From NCBI RefSeq assembly GCF_016862915.1, contig NZ_BONW01000001.1, positions 558,001 through 622,000 on the forward strand: DNA of 64,000 nucleotides, in the 5' to 3' direction. Source of the stretch: Plantactinospora endophytica (GTDB lineage Bacteria > Actinomycetota > Actinomycetes > Mycobacteriales > Micromonosporaceae). The notes under the pieces are model-generated. The model worked only from the letters and a program-made list of their open reading frames with translations. It did not search any database and was not told where the DNA came from. Shown piece after piece: positions 16,064 to 24,016 of the stretch. The translations under genes were made by a program, and so were the position numbers. How positions within the stretch are numbered: position 1 is the stretch's first letter; every line of letters starts with the position of its first letter.

Positions 16064-16888
16064 GTGCCGGCCTCGGTGCTCCTCGCCGTCCTCGCCGCAG
16101 CCGGTCTGCTCGCCCTGGCGCCGGCACTGGTCCGCCGGTACGACGCCACGGAGCGGCTGGCCGCGGAGCGGGCGCAGTCGACGGCGCGGGTGCTCCAGCG
16201 CCGTCGGCGGCAGCGGAGTGTCCCGGGCCGGCAACCACTCAACCCGCCCCGCACTCGGATCGTCACCCTGCGTGCTGGCGTACCGCCTGCCGGGCCGGCT
16301 GCCGACCAGCCCGTCTCGCCGGCCGCCGGCCCGGGTTCGCCGGTCTCCGGGCCGCCCGCGACCGGCCGGCGGAGCCGTCGGCTGCGCTCGGTGCCCCGGA
16401 ACCCGGGACCTGCCCGCCGCCGGCCGCCACCCGCCCGGCACACCCCGGCCGTCTACCGGCGACGTCGGGTCTTCGCCGCCCTGCTGCTGCTCAACCTCGT
16501 CGAGCTGGTCGGGGTGGTGCTGGTCAGCCCCGGCTTCTGGATCAGCTTCTCGGTCACCGGCACGCTGTTGGCCGCGTACCTCGTACACCTGCGGAGCCGG
16601 GCCATCGCCGACCGCCGGCGCCGCCGCGTGCAGGCCCGGGAGGCGGCGTGGCTGGCCACCCGGCAGGCCGAGGTCCGGCGCGCCCAGGCCCGCCGGGCGC
16701 AGGCCCGTCGGGAGGCGCAACGCCGGCTGGCGGCCCAGCGTGAAGTGGTACGCCGGGCGGCGCTGGGGATGAACCGGATGGCCGACCTGCCACCGGCGGC
16801 CAGCGGTGGTGGCCGGGCGGCGGGCTCGGTCTCCTACCGCCGCACGGGCGGTCTGCGCGGGCGACCCTACGAGGCCGGCGGTCGGTGA
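16064..16888 (+). CDS. SepX/GlpR-like divisome membrane protein
   Basis: The protein starts with a membrane helix (VPASVLLAVLAAAGLLALAP), continues as a basic, proline-rich linker, and has a second hydrophobic region of two helices at about 140-185 (VFAALLLLNLVELVGVVLVS and WISFSVTGTLLAAYLV). A strongly arginine/alanine-rich helix follows that could form a coiled coil. Position after galU, moeA and rimJ and this topology match SepX (Streptomyces) and GlpR (Corynebacterium; Rv0996), which act at the division septum. GTG 16064 is favoured because GGGAGGG ends six bases upstream; ATG 16058 would place that site too close. Sequence in this family drifts quickly, so identity rests largely on synteny. 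Confidence 0.75.
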   Translation: MPASVLLAVLAAAGLLALAPALVRRYDATERLAAERAQSTARVLQRRRRQRSVPGRQPLNPPRTRIVTLRAGVPPAGPAADQPVSPAAGPGSPVSGPPATGRRSRRLRSVPRNPGPARRRPPPARHTPAVYRRRRVFAALLLLNLVELVGVVLVSPGFWISFSVTGTLLAAYLVHLRSRAIADRRRRRVQAREAAWLATRQAEVRRAQARRAQARREAQRRLAAQREVVRRAALGMNRMADLPPAASGGGRAAGSVSYRRTGGLRGRPYEAGGR

Positions 16889-16903
16889 CCGACCGGACCT
16901 CGA

Positions 16904-16930
16904 CCCGCCGGGGTGCCCCACCCCGGCGGG
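16904..16930 (+). terminator. hairpin after the sepX/glpR-like gene
   Basis: CCCGCCGGGGTG (16904-16915) pairs perfectly with CACCCCGGCGGG (16919-16930) across a three-base loop, a 12-bp G+C stem 15 bp after the stop. There is no T-run, as is common for actinobacterial terminators. It separates the galU-sepX block from tRNA-Ala. Confidence 0.75.
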
Positions 16931-17001
16931 GGTTGGTTCGCGCTCGGGGCGACCGACCTGTTAGCCTTGGCGCCGGCTCGCCGTTCTGGCGGGTTGCTCC
17001 A

Positions 17002-17075
17002 GGGGCTGTGGCGCAGACCGGTAGCGCACCTCGTTCGCATCGAGGGGGTCAGGGGTTCAAATCCCCTCAGCTCCA
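17002..17075 (+). tRNA. tRNA-Ala (anticodon CGC)
   Basis: A complete cloverleaf is present: acceptor GGGGCTG pairing with CAGCTCC (one G-T), D stem GCGC/GCGC, anticodon stem CCTCG/CGAGG around TTCGCAT with anticodon CGC, T arm AGGGG-TTCAAAT-CCCCT, and discriminator A at 17075. CCA is not encoded. CGC reads the alanine codon GCG. The gene is the insertion target of the island that follows: its last 32 bases are repeated at 22299-22330. Confidence 0.96.
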
Positions 17076-17076
17076 C
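17043..17076. repeat. left attachment repeat (attL), inside the tRNA-Ala 3' end
   Basis: These 34 bp, from the 3' side of the anticodon stem to one base past the tRNA, are identical to 22299-22332 in the same orientation. The T arm and acceptor 3' strand within them are the usual core site of tRNA-specific integrases. Confidence 0.85.
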
Positions 17077-17081
17077 AACAC

Positions 17082-17119
17082 TAAGGCTCTGACCAGGAAG
17101 TATGTCGGTCAGGGCCTTA
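17082..17119 (+). terminator. hairpin just after tRNA-Ala
   Basis: A 13-bp stem, TAAGGCTCTGACC (17082-17094) with GGTCAGGGCCTTA (17107-17119), has one G-T pair and a 12-base loop, followed by AGTTTATCT. It starts seven bases past the tRNA and lies inside the island end, so integration brought in a new terminator for the tRNA transcript. Confidence 0.75.
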
Positions 17120-17564
17120 AGTTTATCTATGTGATTTCGAACCACCCCCCCGAAAACCCCCACAAACGCCGTCGCCGATCGCGGGCTTGACGGCGGCGTA
17201 GGCGAGGAAGGCGAGCGAGACGTGGCCTGGACGCGGCCGTGTTTTCGACGATGTAGTACGTCGGTGACGCACGGTGCGCTCAACCCTTGCGCAGCGAACT
17301 GACGACGCCGTTCCATGCCGACGAGAGGTTCGCCCTCAGCGCAGAATCCGCTGCAGCTGTCAGGGTGGTCTTTTAGGCTGCGTGGGCGGGGCGCCGCTTC
17401 GACGAGGGCCTCGCGGTGGCGCTGTACGGACTGGTCGGGGGGTGCTTCTCTCGGCGGCGTGGCTCTATCACTACGTCAGTCGGCACGGGAGCTGCCACGA
17501 CGGCGCGTAACGCTCCCGGTTTTCGCCGCCGGCGGTCGAGCCCGGCTACCGGTAAGGAGTACCC
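17120..17564. other. non-coding left end of the island
   Basis: No acceptable gene is present. On the minus strand near 17175-17235 one frame reads GHVSLAFLAYAAVKPA, reminiscent of the C-terminal part of some IS transposases, but it continues in neither direction and I do not call it. The composition is more mixed than in neighbouring genes, consistent with eroded mobile-element DNA. AAGGAG at 17553-17558 is the ribosome site of the next gene. Confidence 0.4.
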
Positions 17565-18692
17565 ATGACCCACGGCGAACAGCAAGGCCCCGAGATCGTC
17601 GTCGGGCTGGTGGCAACCCCACCGGACCACCCGGCCCGGGTGGTCGCGCGGCTCACCGCCGAGCTGGCCCGGGGGCTCGCCGCGCGGGTGAACGCGGATG
17701 TGCGGTGGACCGTCCGGGAAGGCTGGGGCGAGGTGGCGCCGCGCCGCGACGGCGGCGTTGAGGCCCTGCTCGAAGATCTTGCACGACGGCGCGTCGACGA
17801 CCAATGGGACGTCGCCATCTGCCTGACCGACCTGCCCCTGGATGCCGAGCGGGTGCCGCTGGTCGCGCAGACCTCCGCCCGGCGCCAAGTCGCGGTGGTG
17901 TCCCTGCCCGCGCTGGGACTGCACCAGCTACGAGCAGTCCGCGCCGCCGTTCCGGATCTGGTGAGCCGACTCCTGACCGACGCGTCCGATCAGCGGGTGC
18001 CGCCGGCCGCGCGGGCACCGACCGAGATGGCACGCCGGATCCCCGCCGTCCACCGAGTGGTCGGCGAGGCCGACGCCGGCGAGCGGCGCTACGTCGCCTC
18101 CGGGCTGATCGGCCGGGCGCGGCTGTTGGCCGGCATGGTCCGCGCCAACCGCCCGGGGCGTGCCCTGCTGGGCCTGTCCAAGCTGCTGGTCGGCGCGTTC
18201 GGCACGGCCGCGTTCGCGCTCACCACGGACACCGTCTGGCAGATGGGCGATGTACTCGGCGTACTCCGGCTCTCCGTGATCATGCTTCTCGGACTGACCG
18301 CGTTGGTGGCCTGGCTGATCGTGGCGCACGACCTGTGGGAGAAGCCAGACCGCCAGACACCAACTGAGCTGGCACGGCTGTTCAACCTGGGGACGATCCT
18401 CACTCTCACTCTGGCCACGGCAGTGTCCTACGTGGTGTTGTTCGTGGGAACGGCGCTCGTCGGGCTGCTGCTGATCGACAGATCCGTGCTGGAACAGACC
18501 TTGCAGCAGCCGGTCGATTTCACCGACTATCTGACGCTCGCCTGGATCACCAGCTCGCTGGCCACCGTCGGCGGGGCGATCGGCTCCGGGCTGGAGAACG
18601 AGGAAACGGTCCGGGCTGCCGCTTACGGCTACCATCCCCAACCCGATGGCTGGGGGGACGTGAAAGACGGGCATCCCGACAGCGGAAGGTGA
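17565..18692 (+). CDS. membrane protein with soluble N-terminal half and four TM helices
   Basis: ATG 17565 follows GGTAAGGAG. Residues 1-190 are soluble and alternate strands and helices (EIVVGLVATPPDHPARVVA, WDVAICLTDLPLDAERVPL), suggesting a nucleotide-binding-like alpha/beta fold without a P-loop. Four membrane helices follow at about 208-228, 235-258, 275-305 and 320-345, and the protein ends with a short polar tail. I have seen such proteins in actinobacterial stress clusters, at times misannotated as methylene-THF dehydrogenase, but no catalytic motif for that is visible. It is the first gene of the island. Function is unknown; a sensor or transport role at the membrane is only a guess. 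Confidence 0.65.
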   Translation: MTHGEQQGPEIVVGLVATPPDHPARVVARLTAELARGLAARVNADVRWTVREGWGEVAPRRDGGVEALLEDLARRRVDDQWDVAICLTDLPLDAERVPLVAQTSARRQVAVVSLPALGLHQLRAVRAAVPDLVSRLLTDASDQRVPPAARAPTEMARRIPAVHRVVGEADAGERRYVASGLIGRARLLAGMVRANRPGRALLGLSKLLVGAFGTAAFALTTDTVWQMGDVLGVLRLSVIMLLGLTALVAWLIVAHDLWEKPDRQTPTELARLFNLGTILTLTLATAVSYVVLFVGTALVGLLLIDRSVLEQTLQQPVDFTDYLTLAWITSSLATVGGAIGSGLENEETVRAAAYGYHPQPDGWGDVKDGHPDSGR

Positions 18693-18704
18693 AGTGGGCG
18701 TCGC

Positions 18705-18830
18705 TCACTGAAGGCAACCCTGGTCGGCGCAGGGGACGCGGATGAACTCGGCGTGGCTGCCGGCGAAGCCCCCAAGTGCGTGCGTTCCGGCAGGCAGCCC
18801 GTACTCGCTGCTCGGGGTGGTGTGGGGCCA
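18705..18830 (-). pseudogene. relic of a zinc-dependent alcohol dehydrogenase gene
   Basis: On the minus strand one frame reads HALGGFAGSHAEFIRVPCAD and then stops at 18705-18707. It matches the segment GGFAGGQAQYARVPFADVG of the intact alcohol dehydrogenase at 21094-22269 in the same island, the loop joining the catalytic and cofactor domains of this family. The zinc-binding N-terminus and the Rossmann half are absent. It is therefore a fragment of a second, different ADH gene, oriented opposite to the intact one. The upstream boundary is uncertain because similarity fades above about 18800. Confidence 0.5.
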
Positions 18831-18939
18831 GGCCATGCCCGTGATGCCGGTCGTCGGCCTGCCTACCTGGGACTACCGGCGTCCCCGACGACATCGCGCC
18901 ACCAGTTCGACGGCGATCTCGCCGGACCGGCCGCTGGCC

Positions 18940-19782
18940 CTACAACATCTCCAGCGGTTGTGGGTCGGCCGGCGGCGGGAACGCCGTGTCGAGTGCCGCC
19001 GCGTCCTCCTCGGTCAGCTGCACGTCGGGCGCTTCGGCGTTCTCCCGGGTGTGTTCTGGCTTGGACGATCGGGGAATGGCCGCGACCGTCTCCTGCCGCA
19101 GCAGCCAGGCCAGCGCGACCTGGGCGGGCGTGGCCTCGTGCCGGGCGGCGACCTCTTCGATCTGGGGGTGGCCGAGTAGCCGACCCTGTTCGATCGGCGA
19201 GTACGCCATCACCGGGATACGGTGCTCGCGTAGCCACGGTAGGAGGTCGTACTCGGGACCGCGGCGGGTGAGGTTGTACAGGATCTGATTGGTCGCGCAG
19301 GAATCTCCGCCCGCGTCGAGCAGCTCCGTCATGTCCGAAAGATCGAAGTTGCTCACGCCCCACTGCCCGATGTCGCCGGCGTCGACGAGTTCGGCGAACG
19401 CCTCGATCGTCTCCGTGAGTGGATGCGTGCCGCGCCAGTGCAGCAGGTAGAGGTCGATGTGGTCGATGCCGAGTCGTTGCAGGCTGCGGCGACACGCCTG
19501 CATGGTTCCCTCTCGGCTGGCGTTGGACGGCAGCACCTTGTCGACCAGAAAGACGTCGTCGCGTCGTCCGGTGATCGCCTCGCCGACGAGTTCCTCGGAA
19601 GCGCCGTCACCGTACGTCTCCGCAGTGTCGATCATGGTCATTCCCAGGTCGAGCCCGGTGCGTAGGGCGGCTATCTCGTCCCGCCGCCTCGCGGGGCGCT
19701 CGCCGAGGTACCAGGTCCCCTGACCGAGCACGGGCATCGTCTGGCCGGACGGCAACTCGATCGCATCGCTGGAGAGGGTCAT
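18940..19782 (-). CDS. aldo/keto reductase
   Basis: This 280-residue NADPH-dependent reductase carries the family tetrad: Asp and Tyr in MIDTAETYGDG (about residues 47-56), Lys in FLVDKVLP, and His in DLYLLHWRG. It also has the NADPH-binding region near the end (IPRSSKPEHTRENAEA). It should reduce aldehydes or ketones; the substrate is not evident. The start is ATG 19782 with GGAAAGG upstream, chosen because the longer frame adds unrelated residues. It is the only intact gene of the island on the minus strand and is divergent from the SRPBCC gene. Detoxifying reactive carbonyls beside an alcohol dehydrogenase is a plausible joint role. Confidence 0.9.
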   Translation of the reverse strand: MTLSSDAIELPSGQTMPVLGQGTWYLGERPARRRDEIAALRTGLDLGMTMIDTAETYGDGASEELVGEAITGRRDDVFLVDKVLPSNASREGTMQACRRSLQRLGIDHIDLYLLHWRGTHPLTETIEAFAELVDAGDIGQWGVSNFDLSDMTELLDAGGDSCATNQILYNLTRRGPEYDLLPWLREHRIPVMAYSPIEQGRLLGHPQIEEVAARHEATPAQVALAWLLRQETVAAIPRSSKPEHTRENAEAPDVQLTEEDAAALDTAFPPPADPQPLEML

Positions 19783-20107
19783 GTCGGCCTTTCCGAGTAC
19801 GAGTGGGGTTGCCTGCCTTACCCGCTGCGACAGGCAGCACACGCGCATGACGCGCCTGTTCCCACAGGCACCGGCGGTGCGGCGGGCAGGTGGCCGAACT
19901 GTCCACCCTCGGGCGGGCTTCGCTGGCCGTACCGGTGCTGGTGATCGGCCGCGACGTCGTGCTGAGCAGCGGGACAGTGGTCGCCTCCATACTGCGGCCG
20001 ATGGGCGGGTTGAGGTGGTTTCCGAGGGGTATACGGATGTTTATGGGTCGTCCGGACCGTCGTGAACCGGAATGCGCGGCCGGTGTGACCGGATACGGAG
20101 GCTACCC
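19783..20107. other. 325-bp divergent control region
   Basis: It lies between the aldo/keto reductase (minus) and the SRPBCC gene (plus) and must hold both promoters. The section 20020-20060 (GGTTTCC, GGGGTATACGG, GTTTATGGG) contains GTTT and GGGTAT elements reminiscent of SigB/SigF-type stress promoters, but their spacing does not fit the consensus, so no promoter is called. GGAGG at 20098-20102 is the ribosome site of the next gene. I see no reading frame worth naming. Confidence 0.35.
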
Positions 20108-21093
20108 GTGACTCAACTAGCAATCCGGGAGGCGGTAAAGGCCAGGCAGGACGAGATTCAGCGGCGGGGGCGCGGGCTCGGCTGGATGAGCCTCGGTCTG
20201 GGCATGGCACAGCTGGCGGCACCGGACGCGGTGCGCCGGATCAGCGGAGTGGACGACTCCCCGACGTCACGGATGGTGGTGCCGCTGGTCGGCGCGCGGG
20301 AGCTGGCACACGCGGCCGGGCTGTTGACGAGCCGGCGGAAGAGCATCTGGGCGTGGACCCGGGTCCTGGGCGACGCGATGGACCTGGCCTCTCTCGGGGT
20401 GGCCATCGCCCACCGTGCCGGGCGCCGCCGGCGTCGTCTCGTCGGTGTCACTGGCGCCGTCGTCGGGATCACGGTGGTAGACCTGCTGACCGCCGTGCAG
20501 GCCACCCGGGCGAAAAGGATCGGGACGGTACGAGGCTTACGCGAAGGAGGATCCATGGAACTGACGGCCACGACAACCATCCGCAAACCCCCACCCAAGG
20601 TCTACGAGTTCTGGCGCGACCTGGGCAACCTCCCGACGTTCATGACTCACCTTGAGGAGGTCCGCACCACCGGTGATCGCACGAGCCACTGGTCCGCCAG
20701 CCCTGTGTTCGGAAAGAATGTCGAGTGGGACGCGGAGATCGTCGACGAGGCACCCGGCGAGAAGATCGCGTGGCGGTCGACCGGGAACGCGGATGTGCCG
20801 AACACCGGTACCGTCCGGTTCGGGCCCGCCCCGGACGGTGTGAGCACCGAGGTGCACGTCGTTCTGTCGTACGACATCCCGGGCGGCGCGCTCGGCAAGG
20901 CGGTGGCCAGGTACTTCGGCGAGGAACCGCACCAGCAGCTCGACGACGACCTGCGCCGGCTCAAGCAGGTGATGGAGACCGGCCAGGTGGTCCGGTCCGA
21001 CGGCGCCCCGTGGGGCAAGCGGGCCCGCAAGGAGTTCCCGCAGCGTCCGGCGCAACCGCTGTCGGATGCCGAGCTTGCCAAGGGGGCGGACGC

Positions 21094-21097
<4 letters not shown>
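20108..21097 (+). CDS. fusion of a small membrane domain and an SRPBCC (cyclase/dehydrase) domain
   Basis: From GTG 20108 (GGAGG upstream) residues 1-148 form a domain with weakly hydrophobic helices (LGLGMAQLAAPDAV, VGVTGAVVGITVVDLL). Residues 150-329 are an SRPBCC helix-grip domain, recognised by MELTATTTIRKPPPKVYEFW followed by LGNLPTFMTHLEEV, the 'coenzyme Q-binding/polyketide cyclase-like' group that binds hydrophobic ligands. The second domain has its own well-placed AAGGAGG site and ATG at 20555 in the same frame, so a separate 180-residue form may also be made. The stop overlaps the alcohol dehydrogenase start (GTGA). This pairing is common in actinobacterial stress loci; the ligand is unknown. 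Confidence 0.8.
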
Positions 21098-22269
<1,172 letters not shown>

Positions 22270-22298
22270 CCACCACCCGCAGGGTGACGGTTGGTAGA

Positions 22299-22332
22299 AG
22301 GGGGTCAGGGGTTCAAATCCCCTCAGCTCCAC
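22299..22332. repeat. right attachment repeat (attR), orphan tRNA-Ala 3' end
   Basis: The 34 bp equal 17043-17076. The sequence before it (GACGGTTGGTAGA) does not form the 5' half of a tRNA, so this is not a second tRNA gene. It marks the right border of the island. Confidence 0.85.
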
Positions 22333-22484
22333 CAGAAACACATCTGACCAGCGGAAATGCTGCTTCGCAAGATCTGCGGGACCAGTTCTGGCCGGATCGG
22401 CGCGGTTATCGCGGCTGCGCGGCCACAGCGGAGACGAGCGGGTCAGGGCCGCCCTCGACCCGGCTGAAGCTCAGCGTCAGCAGA

Positions 22485-22949
22485 TCACTTGACCGGCCGG
22501 GGCGGGCGTGGCGTACGCGGCCTGCGGTTGCGGCGCCAGCGGGCCGCCGCCCGCGCCGCGCGGAACCGTCGACCCGGCCCCGACCTCTGCCAGAAGTAGA
22601 CGGTGACCCCGACGACCCCGGTCCCGCCGAACAGGACGAGTCCCACCCGTAGGCCGGTGTTGTCGGCCGGCTCCGGGCTGCACATGCCGTCGGCGTAGTA
22701 GACGGTGATCGGCGCGCCGACCAACGGTAGCCGGCGGTCGGGAAAGAGGATCCGCTCGATGCCGCAGAGGAGCTGACCGTCCGGTGCCCCCCGTACCGCG
22801 ATCACCGCCTCGGTGCCGTTCCCGGTCCGGGTCGGCGTGTGACTGACCACCGTGCCGTCCAGCGGCACCCCGACCGGGGTCGGCGGCGGACCGATCGTCA
22901 GGCCGGCGATCAGCAGCAGCGGCGCCGCGCTGAGACAGAACGCGATCAC
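22485..22949 (-). CDS. two-TM protein, DUF3592-like
   Basis: From GTG 22949 (CCGGAGCG upstream) the 154-residue protein has a first membrane helix at 2-20 (IAFCLSAAPLLLIAGLTIG) and an external domain of about 80 residues with the strand pattern GTVVSHTPTRTGNGTEAVIA and VGAPITVYYADG, like DUF3592 proteins. A second helix follows at about 105-125 (GLVLFGGTGVVGVTVYFW) and then an arginine-rich tail. Two external cysteines (LLCGIE and DGMCSPE) could form a disulfide. The longer frame upstream lacks start codons with a ribosome site. No function is known; it lies just outside the island. Confidence 0.6.
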   Translation of the reverse strand: MIAFCLSAAPLLLIAGLTIGPPPTPVGVPLDGTVVSHTPTRTGNGTEAVIAVRGAPDGQLLCGIERILFPDRRLPLVGAPITVYYADGMCSPEPADNTGLRVGLVLFGGTGVVGVTVYFWQRSGPGRRFRAARAAARWRRNRRPRTPRPPRPVK

Positions 22950-23099
22950 ACCGCTCCGGAACGACGGCAGGGTGTTATTGATGGCGCACGCTGCCGGTCC
23001 GGGACATGCGGACAGGGTAGGTGGGAGCCGCAAGATCGGAGCACGCCCGGCTGCCCGTTCCAGGGGCATCTCGGGTCCGACCGGCCATAACATGATGCC

Positions 23100-23330
23100 G
23101 TGGAGTGGGTCACCGTACGCTTCGCGGGCGGCCCCGCCGACGGCACCGCCCGCGAACTGCCGGCCGCACCTGGTGGCCGTCCACCGCAGCGGTGGGTGCT
23201 GAGCAGCCAGCACGAGCCGCCCGACCTGCCCGGCGCGGACCACCTCTACGAACTGCGGCCGGAACAGGGCGCCGACGGCTGCTGGACGATGGCCTTCGTC
23301 CGCTCCGACCCGGTCGGCATGACCGAATAG
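23100..23330 (+). CDS. small hypothetical protein (76 aa)
   Basis: GTG 23100 lies six bases after TAACAT, a leaderless pattern, with no Shine-Dalgarno sequence. The product starts EWVTVRFAGGPADGTARELP and contains the pattern D-H-L-Y-E-L-R, resembling small single-domain beta-rich actinobacterial proteins that I cannot name. It is divergent from the DUF3592-like gene. Its last 20 bases (GTCGGCATGACCGAATAGTC) are followed immediately by a near copy (23334-23354), so the stop codon sits in a 21-bp duplication. Confidence 0.55.
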   Translation: MEWVTVRFAGGPADGTARELPAAPGGRPPQRWVLSSQHEPPDLPGADHLYELRPEQGADGCWTMAFVRSDPVGMTE

Positions 23331-23445
23331 TCCGTCGGCACGACCGAATAGTCTCCAGCCCCGAAACTTCCCGGCCGGCGGATACAACCGTCGACGGGTC
23401 CGCGAGCATCCCAGTGCCGGAATCGTCTTCGGGAGGGTCGACCGG

Positions 23446-24015
23446 ATGCAGCCGGACTGGGAGCAGGAGTACGTCGAGTTCGTCACCGCCGCGATGCCGA
23501 AGATGCGGCGGCTGGCGTACCTGCTCTGTGGCGACGCGCACCGGGGCGACGATCTCGTCCAGCAGACCTTCACCACGCTCTACGTACGCTGGCCCCGGGT
23601 GCGTACGGTCCACCACCTCGACGGGTACGTGCGGACCGTCCTGATCCGGTTCTTCCAGGGCGAGAAGCGGCGGCTCTGGTCGAGGCGGGTACGGCTCACC
23701 GACTCGCCGCCCGAGCCGCTGCCACGCGGTGGGCCGGACGTCGAGGAGCGGACGGTGCTGCGGGCCGCGCTCGACCGGCTGCCCCGCCGGCAGCGCGCCG
23801 TGCTGGTGCTGCGTTTCCTCTGCGACATGTCCGTCACCGAGGTGGCCGAGGCGCTGTCCTGCGCTCCCGGGACGGTGAAGAGCCAGAGTTTCCACGGGTT
23901 GGCCACGCTCCGCCGGCTGCTCGACGAGCCGTCGGTGGCCGCGCTCGCCACCCCGTCCACCGCTGCCGCCCCGTCCATCGCGGCTGGCCTTCCGGATGCG
24001 AAAGGTAGGAGCTGA
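23446..24015 (+). CDS. SigE-family RNA polymerase sigma factor (second copy)
   Basis: The 189-residue protein has region 2 at about 8-75 (YVEFVTAAMPKMRRLAYLL, then GDDLVQQTFTTLYVRW) and region 4 at about 105-160 (LPRRQRAVLVLRFLCDMSV, GTVKSQSFHGLATLRRLL), the same SigE subfamily as 1588-2301. ATG 23446 is preceded by GGGAGGG. A single base separates its stop from the next start (TGAG-ATG), so sigma factor and membrane partner are again coupled. It directs RNA polymerase to an unknown target set; the environmental signal would come through the partner. Confidence 0.9.
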   Translation: MQPDWEQEYVEFVTAAMPKMRRLAYLLCGDAHRGDDLVQQTFTTLYVRWPRVRTVHHLDGYVRTVLIRFFQGEKRRLWSRRVRLTDSPPEPLPRGGPDVEERTVLRAALDRLPRRQRAVLVLRFLCDMSVTEVAEALSCAPGTVKSQSFHGLATLRRLLDEPSVAALATPSTAAAPSIAAGLPDAKGRS

Positions 24016-24016
24016 G

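Noticed and set aside
17170-17240. Transposase-like string GHVSLAFLAYAAVKPA on the minus strand
   Set aside because: It extends about 20 residues only, with no further transposase motif or terminal inverted repeats; kept as a remark on the island end, not as a gene.
16867-17316. Minus-strand ORFs over the tRNA reading VVELRGFEPLTPS, also near 22341
   Set aside because: This peptide is the antisense translation of the tRNA-Ala gene, a well-known false prediction, and the frames have no ribosome site.
17565-18692. Methylene-tetrahydrofolate dehydrogenase, an annotation sometimes given to such proteins
   Set aside because: No folate or NAD(P) motif is present and the C-terminal half is membrane-embedded.
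22299-22332. Possible second tRNA-Ala gene
   Set aside because: Only the 3' part (T arm and acceptor strand) is present; no D arm, anticodon stem or 5' acceptor precedes it, so it is an attachment-site copy.
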